64,000 bases of DNA from Haliclona indistincta (lineage: Eukaryota; Porifera; Demospongiae; Haplosclerida; Chalinidae), in the NCBI GenBank assembly GCA_964017065.1, contig OZ024784.1, positions 3,019,152 through 3,083,151 on the forward strand, in the 5' to 3' direction. The notes under the pieces were generated by a model. That model did no database searches and was not told where the DNA came from. It saw nothing but the letters and a program-made list of their open reading frames with translations. Position numbers and translations under genes: made by a program. Positions 32,785-43,745 of this stretch are shown here, piece by piece. Every line of letters begins with the position of its first letter. The first letter of the stretch is position 1.

Positions 32785-35766
32785 GAGTGAGAGTGAGAGG
32801 GAGGGAGGGCCGAGGGAGGGAGAGAGAGAGAGAGAGAGAGAGAGACGAATGTTCATGTGATTTATGACAAGTGACTACAGCCTATAAATGCAATTGAATT
32901 GTGTACTGACTATGGTTAAAGGTGCCGGATATTAAACAGTCAATAATGAGCTATAGAACATGACGCTAGATTATGTAACATGTGGTGGGCAGTACCTTAG
33001 ATGTCACCCACATAGCAACAACAATAATAACTGTACTCAGGCTCACCTTTCGTACATGCTTTTTACTGCGTTTGAGAATAAACTCGTGCACTGCCTCATT
33101 GAGACACTGTGTGAACAAGATAGTGGAGACACCTCGGAACACGACCCACGTGAAGGAGTTTCGAGACTGCTCATACTCGATTGAAATGAAGTGCTCTTTT
33201 GTCTGATTCTAAGGAAGCAAGTCAAGACATAATAAAAGGAAGAAGGCAGTCATACCCTGCTCACCAAAACCCCCACTCTCCAGCTTCTCATTTTACTAAT
33301 TGGTAAGGGTTTCCTCTCGATCCGACCTTTGGCATCTTCTTTAGCCAAAACACCTTCTAGACCACCAATGCTTAAGGTGCCTTCCTTTGAATTTGGTTCC
33401 TCAGACAGTAGAACCTTACCACATTTCCAGTAACCGTATCCAACCATAGTAGACGCTAGTTCCACACACTAAAATAGGTATTTGTTACACGGTAATTATA
33501 TGCTAACTGGAATTATTATAATGAACAACAATCATAGTCATACCATGATAATTAGAGAGGACAAAACATTGTTTTTAATTCACTATAACGTATATTATCA
33601 TACTCTCTCCGTTTCACTCAAGGGACTTCTCCCTTACACAACACAGGAAGAAAAAGCACTACTATTTGTCTCTAAAGTGCACTGACTGATAATTGCCAAA
33701 AGACAACCAAAAGTCGCTAATATAGGAAGAAATAGATGCTCAGTGTCTGGAGGCCAACTCCCAAACCCTCTGTTGCGTGTATTATTACCCGTGCGCAGTA
33801 TGCGTGAGGGTTATGCGTTTGTGTCCGTCTGTGTACGTATATGTGTGTGTGTGTGTGATCAAAGAACACGCTTGTTTACGTCTTACCGCTCGAAACTCTC
33901 CACGAAAAAACTCTCTGCCGCTTCTTCACTGAATTTATAGTCCTATGAAGACGTTTTCTATGCTGGCAAGCCTTGCTTGAGCGGCTAATCCATGGCTTTC
34001 TAAAGCTACGTGTCCTTATAAGAGCACTTTACGGTATTGTGGGTGTGTCACCCAACCTCCTAGACGCTGTCCTCACTCAGTCTCTTATGTACCGTACGTC
34101 AGAGCTTCTTGAGGCCTATAGCTACGGTATCAGTCTTTCTTGAGGCCTTCTGTGATGTGCCAATCAACTGTTAGTGCATGTATGCTACCATCTATTTTTT
34201 CTGGAGCTGTCTATGGGCTAGCTGTAACGTGCGTGCTGCATAATGCTGGAGTAGTCGTGTTTAGCTCCTAGCTCAGCGCACGGGTATGTGTTCATTAGAA
34301 CTCTAGTTACCAATGCGATAAACTTCTATACAAACCCTGTTTGCCATAATCTACACATACCTTCTTTCTCTTTCCGGCTTTCTTAAGAGCAGTTAAAGCC
34401 TTTCGATTCTCTTCGCTCAAAAACCACTCTTCTCCTTCAAGATCACTGACCACTTCAATATAGAGCATGTTAAGAGCTACACTGCTCTCTAGCAGTGGTG
34501 TGATCCAGCTTGGTTCAAAAAACCTTATAGCAGATGAACGTAATACAGGAGCTTTCTCGTGACAATGACTGACCATTTTCTTAGTGCTAGACGATACTTG
34601 TACCGGGTTGAGTGAGTATTAGCAACACTTAGTGAGATGTAGGGAGCCTCAAAGTCTCTCATAGCTCTTAACACTGGTAAATTGAACTCATGAATTGCAG
34701 CATAGTACAGTTAGCTTAACTGACATTTCCATTGCGGTGCTGTAGTATCGTCAGAGTCAGTTGGCGTCTGTTCAGAGTATTCTAGCATGATTCTAAAGTA
34801 ATACGTGAACTGTGGTTCTAGACCAATGGAACTAGCTAGAGTCTGCATAAATAAAGAGAGCCAGAGAATGAACAAGGGATGTAGTGAAGTGAGATTCTGT
34901 ACCTCGAGTACTTGAGGCATGCTGTCGTACGCAGAGCATGAAACAGTGGTACTTCTACCGTTACACAGAAACACTTCTAACTCCGTACTTTTGCTATCAA
35001 TTCCACTGGAAGCCTAGAGAGAACAGAATAATTGGTTAGCGAGAATAGCATATTTTAGCATGACGTACGTACCAGCTGTGCTGCTAGGAGAAAGCCATTG
35101 ACATCAGAGCTGGCACCAATTACACTGTCCTGCAATACTGTATAACATGACAACAGAGTAACCATAGCAGCAGCACACAATACAATCATGTACTAGGCTT
35201 AGAAGGTACAGTACAATGAATTGTACACCTTTGTGATACCGTAATATCTATGGTGATACACACCACTGTTATCCTTATTTTGAACAAATAATTTATTATG
35301 CAAACACTGTGAATTGTATCATGTGACATTGAATTAATGTTAACAAAATAATATTGTATACACGTAACCAGTTAGTAAACATGTACATACCACAGTGTAT
35401 GTACTTCTCCAGTTGTCCTCTTCTTTCGAGTAGTTCAATGTCACTTATCCTCAGTCGCTTTGGAGGGAAAGGGGTCACTTGAGTCATGGCGTACTTGGTC
35501 TTCAGCTGATAGAACCATAATTGAGTAAAATATATAGTTACAGCATGAAATAGACTAGTGGCAGGATTATTAACCTGATTGTGAAAGTCAAGTAGTTGAC
35601 TGTAGCGCAATGAACAATGGTAGGTGCCATTGAGATAAAAGTTGTACACCTACAACGCGAGAGCATAGCAGACATGCAAGGTAATATCAAGGACATTGAA
35701 ACACACCTTGAAAGAATGCCCTTTATCGTCATTGGCGTCCGATATTGAACCAATGTTAACATGCAT
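31804..35766 (-). CDS. SNX17: Sorting nexin 17 ortholog (PX-FERM, endosomal recycling)
   Basis: An endosomal adaptor that binds PI3P and NPxY-type cargo tails and recycles cargo through Retriever/Commander. It starts MHVNIGSISDANDDKGHSFK at 35766. The PX part has FYLNGTYHCSLRYSQLLDFH, PFPPKRLRIS and ERRGQLEKY. The FERM-like part has EVFLCNGRSTTV, FNLPVLRAMRDFEAPYISLS, ALNMLYIEVVSDLEGEEWFL, ELASTMVGYGYWKCGKV, KMRSWRVGVLV and FISIEYEQSRNSFTWV with LFTQCLNEAVHEF. The C-terminal tail ends NPTFVSNDDL, comparable with the Commander-binding tail of vertebrate SNX17. The SNX27 PDZ domain is absent. About ten exons; the largest intron is 33469-34360. Stop TAA is at 31804-31806. Confidence 0.92.
32744..32845. 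repeat. (GA)n microsatellite in a SNX17 intron
   Basis: About 100 bp of GA dinucleotides with a GTGAGA and GGGA-rich interruption in the middle (32782-32820). It reads as (TC)n on the transcribed strand, close upstream of the exon that ends near 32735. Confidence 0.9.
33469..34360. other. 892-bp SNX17 intron without recognisable content
   Basis: The longest SNX17 intron. It holds a short (GT)n run around 33840-33858 and a GC-richer 3' half (33950-34280). No ORF with homology, RNA gene or inverted repeat was found by eye. Confidence 0.6.
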
Positions 35767-36107
35767 GATGACTGACTGTTTAGGATAGGATGGGCATCAA
35801 CGCACACAACCCCCTGACGCTCCACGACCCACAGAGATGAGATCGACTTTACTTGGAGCCACACCTAAAGTTCACGCCTTGTTTGTAACGGGATGGGTCT
35901 GAGGCAAACCGACCACGCCTTCTACATTGCAGCATGCGCATGCTGGCGATGAGCTGCACGGTGAAGATAAAGTTCCGAACAGTGTCAAATCCTAACACGG
36001 GAAGTTACTAGACAACTGCAAGTTAGCATCGCTGCTATTATCGTTTAGATTGTGAATCATTCTCGCCGCCGCGTAAGCTGCATGGATGCTTCATCTGCAA
36101 CAGTGTC
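35767..36107. promoter_or_regulatory. Upstream region between SNX17 and a small orphan ORF
   Basis: 341 bp between divergent start codons. It contains short upstream ATGs, including ATGGATGCTTC near 36082 that opens a 15-codon frame closing before the orphan ORF gets under way. The promoter role is inferred from position. Confidence 0.4.
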
Positions 36108-36497
36108 ATGCCGTTGCAACCTGTTATAGAGATGTCTCGGTTTGCTAATCGCTTACGAGATATTGACTGGAGCTTTTTCTTCTGCTGTTTTCCGCAAGAA
36201 TTGAATGGTGATCAATCAGACGCTGATGTCGTGCAAGTCACTGATCCTCATGCTGCTGACCAGCACCAGTCCAGTGGGAGATCGGTTAGAAGACGACATA
36301 CAAAAGGACCAATGCAAGCTGAAAGTACATTTGGAATTGAGGGTTTACAGTCGGCAACTGCGCATCACTCGAAAAATGATAAAGAAGTTGTTATTTTCCA
36401 GACGCCGAGGTTGCAGCGTCATAAATCTGTGCAGCAAGTCAAAGCAAACAATGAAAAAACAATAAAACCTAGTGTTATTTCTAGCATTAAAGTATAA
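36108..36497 (+). CDS. Small orphan single-exon ORF (129 aa)
   Basis: An ORF of 129 codons starting MPLQPVIEMSRFANRLRDID, with a second possible start at 36132 (MSRFANRL). Residues 20-30 contain WSFFFCCF, a cysteine-hydrophobic patch that could be palmitoylated. The rest is polar and basic, with an RSVRRRH cluster, and looks disordered. A canonical AATAAA poly(A) signal follows at 36531-36536, 34 bp after the stop, which supports a real transcript. No homolog is recognised. It could be a lineage-specific protein or the last exon of a spliced gene. Confidence 0.5.
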   Translation: MPLQPVIEMSRFANRLRDIDWSFFFCCFPQELNGDQSDADVVQVTDPHAADQHQSSGRSVRRRHTKGPMQAESTFGIEGLQSATAHHSKNDKEVVIFQTPRLQRHKSVQQVKANNEKTIKPSVISSIKV

Positions 36498-36530
36498 AAT
36501 GTTTCATGTTTTGTACATGCCTCTCGCTCC

Positions 36531-36536
36531 AATAAA
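36531..36536 (+). terminator. Poly(A) signal of the small orphan gene
   Basis: AATAAA 34 bp downstream of the TAA of the 129-residue ORF, before the start of CDV3 at 36759. Confidence 0.6.
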
Positions 36537-36758
36537 TCTGTCAGTTTGCTGTGTGTTACATTATGTGCAGGACAAGGCTTATTGCGGTTTATGAATAATT
36601 AAGTAGTTCTGGAACGAGTCTCGTGTGGTCTCGTGGCAAGAAACGAGAGCGATCGGAGAAGGGCTGCCAGTCGATCTGGCCAGCTGACCCGACTTGTCTG
36701 AAGGTTTTCTGAATCTGTTGCCCGAAGATACACCCAGGAGCCGAAGAAGAGAGACATT

Positions 36759-38505
36759 ATGGCTGATTTAGACGATTTCTTCGCCAAGAAAGACAGGAAG
36801 AAGAAAAGTAAAGGAAAGAAGAGTAAAGTAGATAAGGACAAGGAAGGAGGTGAAAGTAGTGGCGTTGATCAACTGAAATCAATGGGAAATACAAATGAGG
36901 TGAGGAAGCATTGTGTGCTCAAGGTTTGAAAACAGACAAATGTCACATGTTCTGCTTGTGTGTGCTGTTGAACCTTACCAAAGAGCTGTATTAGTAAATC
37001 TGTCCACCTGTTTAGCTGTTTATTTTAACCTTGATGTTATCATATAATGTCTATGCATTACCCGATGAAGACTCACTATTGTCCCCAGGAGTCAGAATGG
37101 GTGGAGAAAGAGGAGCCTCCAACTGAGATATCTCTTGAAGGATTGAAAGTTCATTCCATGAACACAGAGTGAGGGTTTTAGTACATGTTGTGTTATCCTA
37201 TATTATTATATACTTCATTACAGAGAAGATGGTGAGAAAGTTGAACAGCCAAAAGCAACAGAGTCATCCAGTGACAGTATGTTCTACCAATAATTGTATC
37301 CTTGTGTTCACTCTAGTGTGGTCATATGGATGTTGTAGATATTGCTAGTTATGTAATAGCTCGAAGAGGGATTTAACCGACGTTAGCAGCTTAACGCAAT
37401 TCTCTGAGTTTGATTGGTCAATTGCAAGGTGTCTAAATCTCTTAATGTCCATGCGAAATTTCATAGTGTATGCTGTAAAGTTCTTAGTAAACTTTTAATT
37501 GACTACACACTTAATAACCACAAAAAGATAAAATGCACGAAGAATTATACTGCTAACAGCACTTGCCTTTGACTCTCTGGGCTCTCTACTACCTTGAGCA
37601 CTTCGTCTGCTAAAATAGTCTAAACAGGTTAGATGAAGAATTGTTGGTAACTATGGGATGTAGAATGCCTTAATTAGAAACCAAATAGACGCCCTCGTGC
37701 TTTGCGCGTCGGGATGTCTATAACATTTGTTTCCGCGGCATTCTAAATCCTGTAGTCGTCATCTAACCTATATTTAATGCCCGTGAGCCACATCACAAGC
37801 CAAAGGATAGTAAGCTTGAGGGCTATAAGATTATCATTCTAGGACAAGGGCAAGAAACAGTCTGATTTAGCTCACACTAACCTGACAATGGCAACCGCCA
37901 TTTTGTTGCTTGTTTGCATGTTTGCTGTTCACAAAATAACATAGCAGTGTGGTAAAAGGTGAATTTTGACTGTTCATGAGATTTAACTTATTTTGTACTA
38001 ACTTATGGAGAATATTAATTAACTTATTACACACAACAATTGGTATAATTTCTTGTATAGATCTTAAACCAATGAAGCTATCTACTACTACTACTGCATG
38101 GCAACCTGTCGACACACAACCAGATTGTTAGTGTTTGTATGAATCTGTTCAATCATTGTGTTAGTCTCTGCAGTAGCTACAGTGTCAGCACCGTCAAGTT
38201 CTACTGTCGTCACTCCTACCACTGCTACTACCACTAGTGGTGGTGGCGGTGGTGCTACATATGTACCTCCTGGTCGAAGGAATGCGGCTGCTGTGAGGAA
38301 AGGGCCTCCGGATATTGCTAGCGATCATGCGTTCCCCAGTCTTTCTTCTACAGCCAGGACTAACGATGCAAGATCGTAAGTCATTCTCTTTGATTTGATT
38401 GTTTTACAAGCTTCTCTCTGTTGTAGTCAAAATGGCAGTCGCGATGGTCGAATGTACACAGAGTTGAAACTGAGCAACAAGTTCAGTGCATTGCGAACTG
38501 ATTAA
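36759..38505 (+). CDS. CDV3: CDV3 homolog (carnitine deficiency-associated gene product)
   Basis: A small, mostly disordered conserved protein of uncertain molecular role. It starts MADLDDFFAKKDRKKKSKGK, matching the DNFFAKRDKKKK start of CDV3. Further exons carry ESEWVEKEE, ISLEGLKVHSMN, and an exon at 38061 giving DNLKPMKLSTTTTAWQPVD. The signature block is ATYVPPGRRNAAAVRKGPPD followed by SDHAFPSLSSTA, the CDV3 YxPPGxR, GPPEI and FPSL motif. It ends ELKLSNKFSALRTD, stop 38503-38505, similar to the LQLDNQYAVL end of vertebrate CDV3. The 784-bp intron 37277-38060 carries a foldback element. Confidence 0.9.
37624..37780. repeat. Foldback element in a CDV3 intron
   Basis: Inverted arms of moderate quality: AGGTTAGATGA near 37627 pairs with its complement near 37762, and GGGATGTAGAATGCC (37655-37669) pairs with GGCATTCTAAATCC (37737-37750). 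Around the centre lies GACGCCC, TCGTGC and GCGCGTCGGG. It looks like an old miniature inverted-repeat element. Confidence 0.5.
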
Positions 38506-38656
38506 TGATTTGACTTTCTATCAATTCAGTATTTATTGTAGTTGTTACTGTTCTATAACTCTCCTGATGTTAAAACGCATTCACCACCTCACTCATTACT
38601 GTATAATGTATACAAAATAATAACAAACTACAAATTTTGAATACTGTCAGAAGTCA

Positions 38657-41600
38657 TTATTGTTTGTTGTCCATTTCTGCCTCAGCTTCTTTGCTCTGCG
38701 GATATAGTATTAAAATACTATGAAAAATTGTTTGCTTACTGGTCTGGCTCGAAGTGATTTATCTTCATCTGTCTCTTTGTTGTTCTGACTAGCCTTATCC
38801 ACTGTGATAGTCAGTGGTTGATCAATGAACACACTTGATGACGGCATCTTCTCATTCTGTGTGATCGGCGGCACCTTGAATACCTGGTCCCCTTCAGGAT
38901 CTCTATACAAGCTGACCATCTATAGTTTTATATTAATGGTGGTTTCATGGTATAGGTATTACTTACCTTTGGAACAAAGATGAGACTCAGGAACAAGTAC
39001 CCTCCTATCAGCAATGCAGTGCCATACAGTGCAGCATACAAATAGTGAAATTGTCTCAGCGAAAACTCAGTCACTGCAAGCAAGACCAGGGTGATACTGT
39101 TAATGTAGACAATGACGGCTATTTCTTTTGAGTCATTCAATGCCCTGATCTTGACTTTGCGAACATGGAAAGCCATAAACATTGCTACCAACTGCAGAAG
39201 ACCTTTATAAGCGTAAGATATTATCAGCCAGGTAATGGCATTATTGGCACATACGAAGATAAAGTATCTCTCAACAAATCCTTGTGCCTATAAACAGATA
39301 GTGACAGGGATTTATCCGTGAACAAGTAATTTTCTTACATTGATATTAGAAGGGTGTTCTACATCACTGGTCCAGTTAGCTTCTATTCTTATCTGAGGTG
39401 GAGCAGTACCAACAAGATGTATCACTACATCTACTGTGACCACAATCCCAACTATCAGTAGCAGCACCCAGTCATGGATAGCCTGAAACCAACACCACCA
39501 CAATGCACTTCAGTAGACATTTCAATGTTGCACCTTTTTCTTTTTTGTCGGATTGTTGAATATATAATATATTCTCCATGTTTTTGAAAGAATAACAGCA
39601 AAGCACAGTGTGTAGCCAATAGCTGATGACCACTGCCGAAACTGAAGTGAGAATAAATTTGTGCCAATTAGCGGTTGACTAGCTTACGTTACAAATCACT
39701 GTCTGGACAACCACATTATCAACACTATCTGCTGTATAGTTGTATAGATAGACACTAAAGAACAAAAGACTTGTCCCAAGAATTATCAAATAGTTGAGGT
39801 TTGGACTGGACAGTTTTACTACCCTGAGGTTCAAATTATGACAGTAGTGAAAAGCAGTTGTGAAAAGCAGTAGTGAAAAGCTTACTTTTTCTTCCGAAAG
39901 ACAACATTGAATACAGCGCAAGCAATAGCAAACAGTACACCGACTGTCGCTAGGACATCATAGATAATGATGAGAGGAAGTGCTATTGGATGGACTATAT
40001 TTATCGCCGATCCATCATACGGCACACCACCTTGAGTAGGTAAGATACAGTGATACACCAGTACATGTTAAATCATGCATCTATTACCAGGCCATAGCGT
40101 TTGCGGTGACTCTCCTGTATGGAATTCAAAAGTGTTGTTATCTTCCTCCTCAGCTACTACGTTTACTACTCCAATTACTGTCATCATTAGTGAATCATTT
40201 TCTAGTAAATTCCAGAGTATGTAACTTTACTATAATACATGCTTACATGACTGACCTGTTCTCCTGTACTGTCTGGTTGTCACGATACTGCTAATGCGAC
40301 TACCATTCCTGTTGAACATAATGTCTCCCTAAGAATTATAATGAAACTTCGTCACTATTGCTACAACTTAGCTTACGGTCACCCCTGAGAAACGTGTCTC
40401 AAGAAAGCTCTCTCGAAGAAGACATCCCATTTTAGTATTGTTGTACTCCATTTCTTCCAGAGGAACAGTTGAACCAGGCACATCCTCACAACCAGTGTCA
40501 TTGTTGGCTAGGATTCGTGTCAAGGTGTTGTTGAGTCCTAGAGCAATAGCCCACATGGCATCGTAGGAGAGTCCATATCTACTATAGAAGTTAAAGCCTT
40601 CAGACTGTATTCGCTGAGTATACATCTCGTCAAACACTGCTGGAGTCTGTACATGAAATTCAATTTTTTAAATTAGTGATAGTATCGCTTGCTCACTATT
40701 CCTGAGAAAGTAGCTGCATCTTTGTCGTCCCTTAAAAAGAATCCTCTTGGTATAATATTCAATCCTCTGTCCAGCACTGAGATCAGCTGTTCCGTAGTGC
40801 AGGAAACAGTCGAGTTTGGATTGACCTCCCACCATCCTTCGCCCCAGTTTACAGTAATCCACACATACTGCGGTCCATACAATCCTCTGCGGTAGGCCTG
40901 TTATAACAGAAGCAATCACATCCCTACAACACTGTACAGCAGCTTACTTCACATGCAATCATCTGGCTAACTCCTGAATAGGCATTGATGAATATTACTC
41001 TGTAATCTTCATCCTGTGAATTCACATTCAAAATAGTTATTAGCAGATAAATATTTTTTACCCAATCGAACAGGTCTTGGTAAGGAAAGGGATTGACTGA
41101 TTCCAGTGCATGGCTATGTAATCTCAGGTTTCTTTCACTCGCTACCTCAATCAAACTGTTGAGGACCTATTTTTGAACAATCATTGAATTGAACAATGAA
41201 ACATAGAACAGTACCGGAGTGAAGAGTCCATTTGATTGAGTAACTACTGCCAGCTGTTGCCAGTCGAATTGTTTAGCTAAGTCAGCTACGGCAATCCCCA
41301 TATTAGTGTAAACAGGCATTGTACGAAAGAAATTTCTAAAGATGTTTCTGTTGTTAAGTGTGAGAGAAGCTGCAGCATATGCCATCTGTGGATGAAAATC
41401 ACTATGGATAGGGTTTACTTTTTTGGTTAACCAAATGTTCCTGTGTCTATTAACACTGGCTGTGTCTATTAACACTGATTTGACAGCTGTGTGCTACATG
41501 CGTGTGTAGTTGTGGGTAACCTGTGGAATATTCCAGTGATGGCTAATCTTGGCGACAGGAATTGCAGCAACCGAGCATCCACAACACAGCATGGCAACGT

Positions 41601-43537
41601 ATTTTGGTTGTGAAGAGTTGAATAGCCTCGAGAAAAATTCATCCAAGGAGGCAGTTTCATCACACTACATGAAAGAGATCCATCAAGGGATTTTGTACCA
41701 TAATGAGAATTAAGCCTTATTTTTAAATTAAGGTACCGCCAGTGGTATATTTCAGATATTCCACAGGATTTCCCGAGATTTCCTGTGGAATATTCCATGG
41801 AAAGTCATTATGGTAAAAAAGATCATTCAAATGATACCTTCCAGAGAGAGAAAAATAGGAAGGAGTGAGAGTTGTGAGTCAACCCCACCAGGGAACTATG
41901 AAGTGTGCACAAGTCGCCCAATTATAATTATTTATCCTAGCTACCTACAGTGGTTTGAAGAGATCTTGCAACGCCGCAGTCAAAGCGGAAGTAATACGTT
42001 GACCAATCAAACATGGCTGGTCATGCGCAAACCTGCATCAGAGAATTGAAATGCGTGTTTGATTGGTCAATGTAAGAAAACGTGTAATAATAAATTTTAT
42101 TACATAGTACGTCATCTTTCACCAATCGGATTGCTCTATTCGAGGGCATTAACGTAGGTTATTGACCGCGCGTAGCGTCTTCTATAGCAACAGACCGTTG
42201 CGTCTTTGCGAGTTTGAAAAATTCGCAATGTTATTGCGCTCACAGTGATGAACTATGTAATAAATCATTTATTGCCCTACACAACTCGGGCAATAACCGA
42301 CATTAATGACCTCGGGAAAGTCGGTTGCCCTCGTACAGTCTCGGGCTGCGCCCTCGACCGTTACTCGGGAAACCGACTTTCCCGCGGTCATTAATGTCGG
42401 TTATTGCCCTCGCGTGAGGGCAATAACTAATACATACTTCCCGCTTTGATTGTGGTATTGCAAGATCTCTTCGTATTGCTGAACAGACATCAGTGGGCCT
42501 TGTGGTTGCCAAACATGGTAAAAGTCAATTACACCATACCTACCCTTGGTATCATGGATACACTTAGCAATAACCACTAATCCCGAGGGCGTAGCCAGAG
42601 CGATTAGTGGTTATTGCTTCATGTAAACGGAGGTATGACGTTGGCCAATCAAAATCACTTCTCATCACGGATCACATGTACGTGTAAAGTGCCCAACTTA
42701 CGTGCGTTTGATTGGCCAACGTCATACTTCCGCCTTTGCTTTGTACATGTATTCGTGAATCGTGATACACCACGGGTAGCCATCATGTGGTGGCATGTAC
42801 ATGGTGTAACTAACTTTTGTACTCCTTGCAAAAGCGTGTTTTCGTACCACTGCGTGCACTTTGTATCGCTCTGTGAGCCGCGGAGAATGTTAGATAGATT
42901 GTAGGGAACAGATGTAGCTCATCTGAACAAGTTCCGTGGCTCACAGAACTACACAAAGTGCCACGTATTGGATGCAATTGACTGTAGTAAAACCGCTGTA
43001 ATTATATCGTGGGCAGATTTGTAGACTGTACTGAGGATGTTTTGTTAACAACTGCACTGCAGGCAGGCCTGTAGTGCAGTTGGTATAGATAAACAAACAT
43101 ATTTGCTATGGGCTTCCTGTACAAACGCGAGTACAAATGTACATTGCAGCGGATTGTGTGCACAGTAACGCAAGTCCTTTTGTGTACACAAAACAAATTA
43201 TGAGTGAGTGTAGGAATAGGAAAATACAATGATGTGCCAAGGTATGCAATGCCAGCAGGGTCAGTGTTAGACTTGCAAAACTCACCAAGGAGTTTCCAAC
43301 GTTCATAGCATAGCTCAGGTTGTATCCTGGAAGAATCGAGGGCTCGTCATTGATGCGCTGTAGGGCCAAATCGATAGCAGGAACAGCCCCAAGCGCGCTG
43401 TATCCAGTCGAGTGAGCAGTGGTGAAGGAAAAGTATAGGTTCTTTGAAGACTGACAGTTGGCTAGCTCAGTGCAAACTGCATACAGCAAGCAAGTAAAAA
43501 GTGCAGATCGCAATCGTGAAGAGATCCAAACGCTCAT
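38657..43537 (-). CDS. Class C GPCR, metabotropic GABA-B receptor-like, intron-rich
   Basis: A plasma-membrane receptor with about 14 exons. ATG 43537 gives MSVWISSRLRSALFTCLLYA, a signal peptide. The Venus-flytrap domain has GAVPAIDLALQRINDEPSIL, PKYVAMLCCGCSVAAIPVAK, FFRTMPVYTNMGIAVADLAK, FDWQQLAVVTQSNGLF, the MWAIALGLNNTL helix and SFLETRFSGVTV. Transmembrane exons follow (39990-38930), with TM6-TM7 giving YLFLSLIFVPKM, the typical FVPK end of class C receptors. No cysteine-rich domain is seen. The cytoplasmic tail is short, ending KEAEAEMDNKQ with stop 38657-38659. An upstream in-frame non-ATG extension exists, but ATG 43537 directly precedes the signal peptide. The 1.6-kb intron 41665-43285 carries foldback elements. 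It is divergent from PCMT1. Confidence 0.88.
41950..42480. mobile_element. Miniature inverted-repeat element with nested hairpins, in a receptor intron
   Basis: Terminal inverted repeats of about 40 bp: GAAGAGATCTTGCAA...TCAAAGCGGAAGTA (41957-41993), matched in inverse at about 42434-42472. Inside the left end, TTGACCAATCAAACA (41999-42013) pairs perfectly with 42056-42070. Inside the right half, a 39-bp arm at 42288-42326 pairs with 42371-42409 at 38 of 39 bases, and the fold extends to 42270 and 42426 through TTATTGCCC...GGGCAATAA. No transposase ORF is present. A non-autonomous DNA transposon or foldback element is likely. Confidence 0.7.
42566..42740. repeat. Second foldback cluster in the same receptor intron
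   Basis: Two adjacent hairpins. AGCAATAACCACTAATC (42566-42582) pairs perfectly with 42602-42618. A 25-bp arm at 42629-42653 (GTATGACGTTGGCCAATC core) pairs with 42707-42731 at 24 of 25 bases. The right arm also resembles the terminal and subterminal sequence of the element at 41950-42480 (GCGGAAGTA, ACGTTG, CCAATCAAAC), so both belong to one repeat family. Confidence 0.7.
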
Positions 43538-43745
43538 CTTTGCTCGGTCTGCGAACTGGTGAAAAGTGAAGAGTTGCTGTTGCAGCATTATTTTACTACG
43601 AGAGACTGAGCGAGCTAGTACGGTTTCTAAATCTGCGACACGCCCATGTTTGGATCTAATTAATGCGCATCGTATGTTAAAACTTCTTCAGGTAGCTCGC
43701 TTCTACTTGCTACTTGCAACTGCTGGTCCTGGGCAGAGGGGAGCC

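Noticed and set aside
42303..42512. Minus-strand ORF across the foldback element
   Set aside because: It arises from the inverted-repeat arms and shows no protein family.
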